Assembly: GCA_037141255.1 (NCBI GenBank)
Contig: JBAXCX010000053.1
Location: 1-18,434, forward strand
Length of the DNA stretch: 18,434 nt
Direction: 5' to 3'
DNA from: IMCC26207 sp037141255
GTDB lineage: Bacteria; Actinomycetota; Acidimicrobiia; Acidimicrobiales; Microtrichaceae
How positions within the stretch are numbered: the first letter of the stretch is position 1; each line of letters opens with the position of its first letter. This document shows positions 6,970-12,976 of this stretch, piece after piece. A program made the translations under genes and the position numbers. The notes beneath the pieces were generated by a model. It was given only the letters and a program-made list of their open reading frames with translations, ran no database searches and was not told the origin of the DNA.

Positions 6970-8220
6970 ATGTACGAGTGGTCCGAAGAGCAACAAATGG
7001 TTCAGCAAGCTGTCCGCGATTTTGTGGATAAAGAGATCCGGCCACACCGAGAAGAACTTGAGTTTGGCGACATGGCGCCCTACGACTTGTTGCGGAAATT
7101 GTTCAACACGTTTGGCATGAGTGACATGCAACGTTCCTCCTTCGCAAAACGCATTGCTGCAGAAAAAGCCGCTGCTGCCGGCGAGGTCGTTGAGAAAAAC
7201 GCAGATGGCCCGCGAGACCCCAACAGCATTGCGTTCACGATGATCCCAATTATCGAACTCTGCCGCGTGTGTCCCGGCATGGTGACGGCCATGGGCGTGT
7301 CGATGGGCCTCACCGCTGCAGCAGTTATGGGTAAGGGAACCACAGCGCAGAAAGAGCGCTGGGCCCTCGATCTGCTGACCATGGACAAGGTTGGTGCTTG
7401 GGCGATTACTGAGCCCAATTCCGGGTCCGACGCCTTCGGTTCGATGATTTCTACCGCACGTGTGGACGGGGACGAGTTTGTTCTGAATGGTTCAAAGACC
7501 TTCATTACCAACGGCCCGCACGCAGACACGATTGTGTTTATTTGCAAGCTTGATGAGGGCAATCCGCCTGCTGAGCGCAAGATTGTTCAGTTCGTTCTTG
7601 ACTCGGGCATGCCAGGACTCGAGCAGTCCAAGCCTTTGCGCAAGATGGGAATCCATTCTTCGCCAACGGGGCAGCTTTTCTTAAGCGATGTACGCGTTGG
7701 ATTCGACCGGCTCCTCGGTGAGTCTCTCGAGGCCTACGAGGGCAAACGCGGCAAAGAAGCATCGAAGGCAACGTTCTCGATGGAGCGTGCTGGCGTGGCA
7801 GCGATGGCACTTGGGATTGTTGACCGTTGCTTAGAGCTCAGTCTGTCCTACGCCAACGAGCGTGTTCAGTTTGGTCAAGCCATCGGACAGTTCCAGTTGA
7901 TTCAACTCAAGCTTGCGAAGATGGAAGTCGCCAGGATGAACCTGCAGAACTTGGTCTTTCGCTACATCGAGATGTCGGCAGCTGGAGTTGCTATGAGCTA
8001 CGCAGAGGCATCTGCGGCCAAGTTGTATGCCGCTCAGGCCGCAACCGAGGTGGCCCTCGAAGCCGTTCAACTTTTCGGCGGTAACGGCTACATGGCCGAA
8101 TATGAAGTTGAACAACTGGCGCGTGACGCCAAGGTGCTGCAGATCTATGCCGGCACGGACGAGATTCAGATTTCTGCCGTAGCAAGGTCGTTGCTCGCCG
8201 AGCAGGCCGGCAAGAACTGA
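6970..8220 (+). CDS. Acyl-CoA dehydrogenase
   Basis: This FAD enzyme introduces a double bond between C2 and C3 of an acyl-CoA and passes electrons to electron-transfer flavoprotein. The 416-residue protein has the FAD/substrate signature AITEPNSGSDAFGS at 145-158, NGSKTFITNG at 173-182, FGQAIGQFQL at 301-310 and LFGGNGYMAEYEVEQLARDAK at 368-388. The usual catalytic Glu of medium-chain enzymes in YEGT is Ala394 here (QIYAGTDEIQ). Glu272 in FSMER aligns with the base used by isovaleryl- and long-chain-type enzymes, so it is probably active. It has AGAGGAG at 6956-6962 and a dyad operator upstream. Residues about 57-85 form an Ala/Glu/Lys-rich segment that is longer than usual. The exact substrate is not readable. 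Confidence 0.92.
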   Translation: MYEWSEEQQMVQQAVRDFVDKEIRPHREELEFGDMAPYDLLRKLFNTFGMSDMQRSSFAKRIAAEKAAAAGEVVEKNADGPRDPNSIAFTMIPIIELCRVCPGMVTAMGVSMGLTAAAVMGKGTTAQKERWALDLLTMDKVGAWAITEPNSGSDAFGSMISTARVDGDEFVLNGSKTFITNGPHADTIVFICKLDEGNPPAERKIVQFVLDSGMPGLEQSKPLRKMGIHSSPTGQLFLSDVRVGFDRLLGESLEAYEGKRGKEASKATFSMERAGVAAMALGIVDRCLELSLSYANERVQFGQAIGQFQLIQLKLAKMEVARMNLQNLVFRYIEMSAAGVAMSYAEASAAKLYAAQAATEVALEAVQLFGGNGYMAEYEVEQLARDAKVLQIYAGTDEIQISAVARSLLAEQAGKN

Positions 8221-8271
8221 GTTCTGCACCCAATTCTCTGTTTGGTCTGCTGAGTCGGGTACGGTCCCAAG

Positions 8272-9372
8272 GTGCTCGTAACCGAACCATTCGAAGAACT
8301 TGTTGACCGTATCGAGCGAGAGGCTCAGGAAGGGTTCTTTCACACCGGTGCCCAGATCGTTGTGATGCAGTCAGGAATCACCGTTTTAGATATGGCTGCA
8401 GGCCAGACTCATTTGCATTCTCCTTACGAGACCTCAACGTTGTCGGCCTTGTACTGCACGGCAAAGCCGTTGGTAGCAGTGGCCGTGTTGCGACTCATCG
8501 CCGAGGATGAGCTCAGCCTTGGGGACCGCCTCGGTGATGTGATCGACGGGTTAGGCACCCCTTGGATTGCCGATCGAACTATTGAACAGGTGCTCGGTCA
8601 TACTGCTGGACTACACGTGGTGAACACCATCCTTGCCCGCATCTTGCCGGAGCGCAGTCGCGAAGGCTGGGTGTACGCATCCGAGCCGCCTGCTGGATGG
8701 AGGTTTGGGTCTGATTCTGCCTATTCCGAGTTTGGTGGGTGGTTCTTACTCGGCCGGGTCATTGAATCGCTGACCGATCAGTCCTTCGATTCCTATGTGC
8801 GCTCCGCAGTATTGGATCCTTATGGGGTTTCAGCAGATGACCTTGTGCTGCGGATCGAGTCAGAGCAGTACGACAGGTTCGCTTCGAGGATCTCGGCCAC
8901 GTTGGATCTGACCATGGATCGGCCGATTCCGCTGCTGGCCGAGGTGGGCCCCGAAACGGTGGCTGAGTGGAACCCGGCATTTGGTGCCTACGGAACAATG
9001 GGTGCACTTGCAGCGTTTTATCAGGGCCTTCTTGGCGATTTGAGAGGAGCTGAGCGTGTGTTACCAGCGGAACTTCTGACGGACGCAGTGACGCCACGAC
9101 TTCCGCTCTCGTTCGATGTCACGCTGGACCGTGATGCAGGCTTCGGCCTGGGGTTTATGGCTCCGTTGTCTTCACATTTCTTTGGTGAAGCTCCGAGCGA
9201 TCAGGCATTTGGCCACGCAGGGCAGGGCGGAACCAGCTTTGCCATGGCTGACCCCGAACACGATCTGGTCCTTGCGGTTCTCTTCAACGCCGGCCTTGAT
9301 GCCGACACGGCCCTGTCCTTCCGGAGAGTGCACCTCGTGGATGCGATTTACCGAAGTCTCGGCCTGATCTGA
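8272..9372 (+). CDS. Beta-lactamase-fold serine hydrolase homologue with CxxK
   Basis: This 366-residue protein belongs to the class C beta-lactamase / esterase-type family, whose members use an SxxK nucleophile, a YxN motif and a late HxG or KTG motif. The nucleophile position is Cys62-Thr-Ala-Lys65 (codon TGC at the first position) in LYCTAKPLVAVAVLRL. The second motif is Tyr151-Ser-Glu153 instead of YSN, and HAG is at 315-317 in FGHAGQGG. There is no signal peptide, so the protein is probably cytoplasmic. The GTG start at 8272 has no recognisable ribosome-binding site, 51 bases after the dehydrogenase stop. It may be a thiol-dependent acyl hydrolase, a subfamily with a natural Cys, or a non-catalytic homologue. 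Confidence 0.88.
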   Translation: MLVTEPFEELVDRIEREAQEGFFHTGAQIVVMQSGITVLDMAAGQTHLHSPYETSTLSALYCTAKPLVAVAVLRLIAEDELSLGDRLGDVIDGLGTPWIADRTIEQVLGHTAGLHVVNTILARILPERSREGWVYASEPPAGWRFGSDSAYSEFGGWFLLGRVIESLTDQSFDSYVRSAVLDPYGVSADDLVLRIESEQYDRFASRISATLDLTMDRPIPLLAEVGPETVAEWNPAFGAYGTMGALAAFYQGLLGDLRGAERVLPAELLTDAVTPRLPLSFDVTLDRDAGFGLGFMAPLSSHFFGEAPSDQAFGHAGQGGTSFAMADPEHDLVLAVLFNAGLDADTALSFRRVHLVDAIYRSLGLI

Positions 9373-9430
9373 GCTGGACTGAGCTGGACTGAGCTGATCT
9401 GAGCTGGACTGAGCTGTGCTGCGCTGAACT
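9361..9430. repeat. Decanucleotide tandem repeat at a gene end
   Basis: Units of GAGCTGGACT and close variants lie in exact 10-base register: 9371, 9381, 9391 (GAGCTGATCT), 9401, 9411 (GAGCTGTGCT) and 9421 (GCGCTGAACT). The preceding bases 9361-9370 (GGCCTGATCT) are the end of the upstream gene and look like the seed unit. TGA recurs at 9370, 9380, 9390, 9400 and 9410. Because 10 is not a multiple of three, stops fall in all three plus-strand frames. Confidence 0.9.
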
Positions 9431-9467
9431 GGGAGTGGCAGCCTGAACCACCTAGCCTAAGTGTGCT

Positions 9468-10325
9468 GTGATATCGCTGGAAATCGCTACCTTTCTTTTG
9501 CAATGGGCCACCGGTGGCTTGGCGTTTCTTTGGGTGACAACTCGTCGGCGGGTGGTCTCTATCGGGTACGGCTGGTTATTGCGCGGCACCTTCGGGGTCA
9601 TTGCAGCGCTCGCGCTCTGGGTAGGCATGCGATACGGGTCAGTACCTCTGCGCGAACTTTCTTCCGCTGGGGTAGTCATTGCCTGTTGCGCAGTCGGTGC
9701 GGTGTCATGGTTCCGGAGATCTGCTGGAGTGTCGGGTCAGCGTGATCGCGTAGAACAGCGCTCAGCGCGGGTTGCTCAGATGACGGGCATTGATCGGGCT
9801 GAGCAGAAGTTCGATACATCAAAGAAAGAATTCCCACCCGCACTCGATTTGATTGCGCCAGCGATTGGACTTGTGGGCGTTGTGGCTGGCGGGGTCGCAG
9901 CGGGAAGCCCGATCTGGCTTTCGGTCGCTCGCATGGTGGTGGGCGCAGCCTTCCTTGGTTGTGTTTCAGACGCGATGTTGTTGGGTCACTGGTATCTCAC
10001 TCAGCCGGGCCTGCCACGAGCGCCACTCCTTGAACTGGTGAAATACCTGGGCTTTATCTGGCCCGTTGAAGTGATTCTCTTGCTCATTGCACCCGGCATG
10101 TTCTCGGCTTTCGACGGCAGCATCGACGACGGGTACAACGGCATGCTGGGTTGGTTTTGGGCGGCCTGCGTGGTTACCACCATTGGGCTGGTCATTGTCA
10201 CTCGGCTCGCGCTCAAGGAGCGGTACTACTCCGCCGTGATGGCGGCAACCGGGTTGTTGTACCTTGCCATCCTGACCGCATTTGGGACCGACCTGGTTGC
10301 CCGGGCGATCCTCTCAATGGCCTAA
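9468..10325 (+). CDS. Polytopic membrane protein, function unknown
   Basis: This 285-residue protein has about eight predicted membrane segments, near residues 5-23, 38-54, 64-82, 126-146, 149-172, 190-210, 228-247 and 255-280. A charged soluble loop lies between the third and fourth segments (about 83-122, QRDRVEQRSARV to TSKKEF). The most distinctive conserved-looking motif is GHWYLTQPGLP at 173-183, at the end of segment five; its His could act as a ligand. I do not recognise the family and no transporter signature is clear. The start is GTG at 9468, with no ribosome-binding site but a TAGCCT ten bases upstream that could be a -10 for a nearly leaderless transcript. It converges with the next gene across a long hairpin. 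Confidence 0.8.
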   Translation: MISLEIATFLLQWATGGLAFLWVTTRRRVVSIGYGWLLRGTFGVIAALALWVGMRYGSVPLRELSSAGVVIACCAVGAVSWFRRSAGVSGQRDRVEQRSARVAQMTGIDRAEQKFDTSKKEFPPALDLIAPAIGLVGVVAGGVAAGSPIWLSVARMVVGAAFLGCVSDAMLLGHWYLTQPGLPRAPLLELVKYLGFIWPVEVILLLIAPGMFSAFDGSIDDGYNGMLGWFWAACVVTTIGLVIVTRLALKERYYSAVMAATGLLYLAILTAFGTDLVARAILSMA

Positions 10326-10347
10326 TACCCACACCGAGTTTTCTCGC

Positions 10348-10393
10348 TTCGTCTTGCGCCTGACCCCCTATGGGGGGTCAGGCGCAAGACGAA
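10348..10393. terminator. Long perfect hairpin between convergent genes
   Basis: The arms 10348-10368 and 10373-10393 pair perfectly over 21 bp around a four-base loop (TATG); the inner part is TGACCCCC against GGGGGTCA. It lies between the stops of the membrane-protein gene (10325) and the decarboxylase-like gene (10410), so it can act on both strands. Neither side has a T-run, so intrinsic termination would be atypical. It could also be a copy of a dispersed intergenic palindrome. Confidence 0.7.
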
Positions 10394-10409
10394 ACGCCGA
10401 TTGTCGCGA

Positions 10410-10844
10410 TCAGAGTTCTTCGGCCTGTTTGGCCAACTTCTTGTTGTGGCGGCCAATTGCGGTGGAGACCTGATTGTTGAGGCCTGCCCCCTTCGGCCAG
10501 CCGGCATAGTGGCTCAGAAAGACCACAATCTCTTCTAGGTCATCTGCACTCAGGTCGCCCTTGTCTAGGCAGGAGTCAAGCTGCACCTGGAGCGTGTCGG
10601 AGAGTCCATCGGCCACCATGAGGCCGATGAGCAACAGGCGCCGATCTCGAAGCGACAGGCCGGGGCGCTCCCAAATATCGCCGAACAAGTGCTCAAGGGT
10701 GTAGCCATAAAAGTCGCCGGGACCATCGCCCACCTCAAAGTTATAAATCTCCGACATCCGCTCAATGCCGCGTTTGCGTCGTGCAGCCCGAGCCTGCGAC
10801 TCAGTGAGCTCCGTGTCGCCTGCATCGTTCGTCATGTCGTTCAT
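10410..10844 (-). CDS. Carboxymuconolactone decarboxylase family protein
   Basis: This 144-residue protein contains the PcaC/AhpD-type helical domain: LSLRDRRLLLIGLMVADGLSD, then QVQLDSCLDKGDLSADDLEEIVVFLSHYAGWPKG. It lacks the CxxC of AhpD peroxidase partners, so thiol peroxidase activity is unlikely. It resembles gamma-carboxymuconolactone decarboxylases or the many uncharacterised relatives. The N-terminal 30 residues are polar and basic (ARAARRKRG). The frame extends to a TTG at 10880, but GAAGGAG at 10853-10859 lies eight bases before the ATG at 10844, which I take as the start. No other aromatic-degradation gene is nearby, so the substrate is unknown. Confidence 0.85.
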   Translation of the reverse strand: MNDMTNDAGDTELTESQARAARRKRGIERMSEIYNFEVGDGPGDFYGYTLEHLFGDIWERPGLSLRDRRLLLIGLMVADGLSDTLQVQLDSCLDKGDLSADDLEEIVVFLSHYAGWPKGAGLNNQVSTAIGRHNKKLAKQAEEL

Positions 10845-10852
10845 CGGATGAG

Positions 10853-10859
10853 CTCCTTC
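10853..10859 (-). promoter_or_regulatory. Ribosome-binding site fixing the decarboxylase-like start
   Basis: GAAGGAG on the minus strand is eight bases before the ATG at 10844. It lies within the longer TTG-initiated frame, which makes that longer frame unlikely. Confidence 0.7.
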
Positions 10860-10885
10860 AGTTGCGGGTGAAGTTGACAAAAATT

Positions 10886-10927
10886 CTGCTGAGGTCAGAC
10901 AGTAACCAGACCCATGCGCATCAGCAG
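10886..10927. promoter_or_regulatory. Divergent intergenic region with nested dyads
   Basis: The arms CTGCTGA (10886-10892) and TCAGCAG (10921-10927) form a 7-bp inverted repeat. The palindrome ATGCGCAT (10914-10921) abuts the right arm. They lie in the 154-base gap between two divergently transcribed genes and could be operator half-sites. Spacing and sequence match no regulator I can name. Confidence 0.25.
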
Positions 10928-10963
10928 GAACCTGCGTGCCGCCTCATCACGGTAGTGCTGCTA

Positions 10964-10992
10964 TCGACTGAGCAGAACCGCTTGGCTAACAT
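10964..10992 (+). promoter_or_regulatory. Probable leaderless promoter for the lipoprotein gene
   Basis: TCGACT at 10964-10969 and TAACAT at 10987-10992 are separated by 17 bases, each matching four of six consensus positions. Transcription would start about seven bases later, at or next to the ATG at 10999. The gene has no ribosome-binding site, which fits a leaderless message, common in actinobacteria. Confidence 0.45.
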
Positions 10993-10998
10993 CTTCCG

Positions 10999-11970
10999 AT
11001 GCGTCTACATCTAGACAAGACATCCCCCGTGCGCTTCCAGAACTCGCGTTTTGCGATGCTCGCCGTTTTGTCTGTGGCAGCAGTGTTCCTTGCGGCATGT
11101 GACACCACCCCGCCGGCAGGGCCACCTAGCCCCGATCCGGTTCGAGCCATTGTGTACAAAGGCCTTGGAACCTGGTGGGATGTGTATGACTGGTCGCCAA
11201 GTTTTGTGAGCTCCCGAAATGCAGCAGCCCGCCCGCCGCTTGGTGTGGCTGACTTGGACCGGCTCGCTGCTGCAGGTGTTCAGACCCTGTACATTCAAAC
11301 GGCAACGTTCCGCCTTGCAGGAGAGACGCTGCTGGACCGGTCGCTTCTTCGGCAGATTGTGGATCGCTGCCATGTCCTCGGCATCCGAGTCGTTGGCTGG
11401 TACCTGCCCGAGCTGAACGATGTGGGCTATGACCTTGACCGGTTCATCGAGATTGCCAGATTTGGATTTGACGGGCTTGGCATAGATATTGAGTCAACCG
11501 CCAATCCTGATGTGGCTGCACGGTCACAGAACCTGATCACCGAGTCGGTCTTTCTGCGAGGCGTGTTTCCACAACTTCCGATGGCTGCTATCCCGGTGAG
11601 TGCGGTCATCTGGGAGGAACTCAACCGTTCTTGGTGGCCGAACTTTCCCTATAGAGATCTCGCCCCGCTCTTTGATGCTTGGATGCCTATGGCTTACTGG
11701 TCGTATCGAACTCCGCAGTCTGGGTGGCTCGATCCCTACCGTTACGTATATGAGAGTGTGGTGAGGTTGCGCAGAGCAACGGGCAACCCGAACCTGCCAG
11801 TTCATCCCATAGGCGGAGAGGCCGCAAAGCTCACCGGCCCTGACTTGTTCTGGATGAATGCAGCAATGGTTGACTCGGGAGCGATTGGCGGAAGCATCTA
11901 CGACGATGCCACTACCAACGCCGAGCTTTGGGGTGCGCTTGGGCTCTTTCGTCGTGAACTGGTGAAGTGA
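10999..11970 (+). CDS. Lipoprotein with TIM-barrel, glycosidase-like sequence
   Basis: This 323-residue exported lipoprotein has a basic N-terminus, a hydrophobic core (about 19-31) and the lipobox LAAC with Cys34 as the lipid-attachment site. A short Pro-rich tether (TTPPAGPPSPDP) follows. The rest reads like a beta/alpha barrel: GVQTLYIQTA near 93-102, GIRVVGWYLPEL at 128-139, FDGLGIDIES at 157-166, and DAWMPMAYWSY at 226-236. The last two resemble the strand-4 Asp-x-Glu and strand-6 MxY elements of GH18-like or related putative glycosyl hydrolases, so Asp163/Glu165 are candidate catalytic residues. The substrate is unknown; a cell-envelope polysaccharide is possible. It converges on a nucleotide-sugar epimerase gene. 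Confidence 0.8.
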   Translation: MRLHLDKTSPVRFQNSRFAMLAVLSVAAVFLAACDTTPPAGPPSPDPVRAIVYKGLGTWWDVYDWSPSFVSSRNAAARPPLGVADLDRLAAAGVQTLYIQTATFRLAGETLLDRSLLRQIVDRCHVLGIRVVGWYLPELNDVGYDLDRFIEIARFGFDGLGIDIESTANPDVAARSQNLITESVFLRGVFPQLPMAAIPVSAVIWEELNRSWWPNFPYRDLAPLFDAWMPMAYWSYRTPQSGWLDPYRYVYESVVRLRRATGNPNLPVHPIGGEAAKLTGPDLFWMNAAMVDSGAIGGSIYDDATTNAELWGALGLFRRELVK

Positions 11971-12002
11971 ATCGCTGGGTCCAGCCGGGTACAAGGGTGG
12001 GT

Positions 12003-12022
12003 CTCGCTCACGACTGAGCGAG
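12003..12022. terminator. Short hairpin at the convergent gene junction
   Basis: CTCGCTCA and TGAGCGAG form an 8-bp stem around CGAC, overlapping the epimerase stop codon. The lipoprotein gene ends 33 bases away on the other strand. There is no T-run, so it is only a candidate bidirectional terminator. Confidence 0.4.
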
Positions 12023-12964
12023 GGCCAGTTCAGTTCGGCACCAATCCACCATCTCTGCAACGCCAGCGTCAAGGGGGGTTGATGGCGACCATCCCAGAAG
12101 TTCCTGAGCGAGCGCTGAAGATCCGCCCGTGCGCTGCGCATCTCCCGCTGCTGCAGGCAGGTGATCCAAGCGAACGGGCTGCCCCAAAGCGTGGCCGACA
12201 AGGTCGATCAGTTCGGTCATTGAGGCCGTGGACTCATTCGCAATATTGCAGACGCTTCCGCTTGGAGCCGCAGAGAACAGTGCTGCCAGGTTTGCTTCAA
12301 CAACGTCCTCAATATAGGTAAAGCTTCGACTCACGCTGCCGTCACCAAAGAGTGGAAACGGTTTGTCGGCAAGTGACAGGTCAATCATGCGCCGGAGCGC
12401 CATATCGGGCCGCTGACGGGGCCCATAGACGGTGAAGTAACGCAGCGAAACTGTTGGCACATCAAAGTTCTTTGCATACAGGCTGCACAAGTGTTCGGCA
12501 GCGAGTTTGGTCACTCCGTATGGGCTGACGGGTTGAGGCACCGCACGTTCAGTGGTCGGATAGGTTTCGGCGTTGCCATACACCGAAGAACTTGAGGCTG
12601 CCGCAAAGCGCGAAATGTTTGTGGACTTTGCTGCTTCGAGTAGTCGCTGGGTGGCCTCAATGTTGCGTTGCACGTAGATCTCAAATCCACTCGCCCAAGA
12701 GTCTCGAACTCCAGGTTGACCTGCAAGGTGAAGCACTGCGTCGATCCCGCTGAGCAAGGCATGTGGGTCGGCGGTCACCAAGTCTGCTTCGCTCAATTCG
12801 AAGTTCGGGTTACCCATCGCAGTGCGCAAGTTGGCTTTCTTGAGAGCGGGGTCGTAGTTATCCGTGAAGCAGTCCACCCCTCGGACTTGATGGCCATCGA
12901 GTAAGAGGCGCTCGGTGGTATGGCTTCCAATAAAGCCAGCGCAGCCGGTGACAAGAATGTGCAT
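12008..12964 (-). CDS. NAD-dependent nucleotide-sugar epimerase/dehydratase
   Basis: This 318-residue protein is of the extended short-chain dehydrogenase type that acts on nucleotide sugars, such as UDP-glucose or UDP-glucuronate 4-epimerase. It shows the NAD-binding GCAGFIG at 7-13, an Asp31 expected to bind the NAD ribose, the Ser cluster at 124-127, and catalytic Tyr149/Lys153 in SPYGVTKLAAEH. LRYFTVYGPRQRPDMA and SRSFTYIEDVV are typical of sugar-nucleotide epimerases. It starts 12 bases after the metH stop with no strong ribosome-binding site, so it probably depends on metH transcription. The product would feed surface polysaccharide synthesis. The exact sugar cannot be read from these motifs. 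Confidence 0.9.
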   Translation of the reverse strand: MHILVTGCAGFIGSHTTERLLLDGHQVRGVDCFTDNYDPALKKANLRTAMGNPNFELSEADLVTADPHALLSGIDAVLHLAGQPGVRDSWASGFEIYVQRNIEATQRLLEAAKSTNISRFAAASSSSVYGNAETYPTTERAVPQPVSPYGVTKLAAEHLCSLYAKNFDVPTVSLRYFTVYGPRQRPDMALRRMIDLSLADKPFPLFGDGSVSRSFTYIEDVVEANLAALFSAAPSGSVCNIANESTASMTELIDLVGHALGQPVRLDHLPAAAGDAQRTGGSSALAQELLGWSPSTPLDAGVAEMVDWCRTELALAQS

Positions 12965-12976
12965 GAATCGCTTAGG

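Noticed and set aside
6970..8220. Acyl-CoA dehydrogenase as an inactive paralogue
   Set aside because: The missing Glu at 394 is compensated by Glu272 at the alternative known base position, and other motifs are intact.
9361..9430. CRISPR-like array
   Set aside because: The units are 10 bases with no spacers, and no cas genes are present; it is a simple tandem repeat.
10845..10880. TTG start of the decarboxylase-like gene
   Set aside because: A strong ribosome-binding site lies inside this extension and points to ATG 10844.
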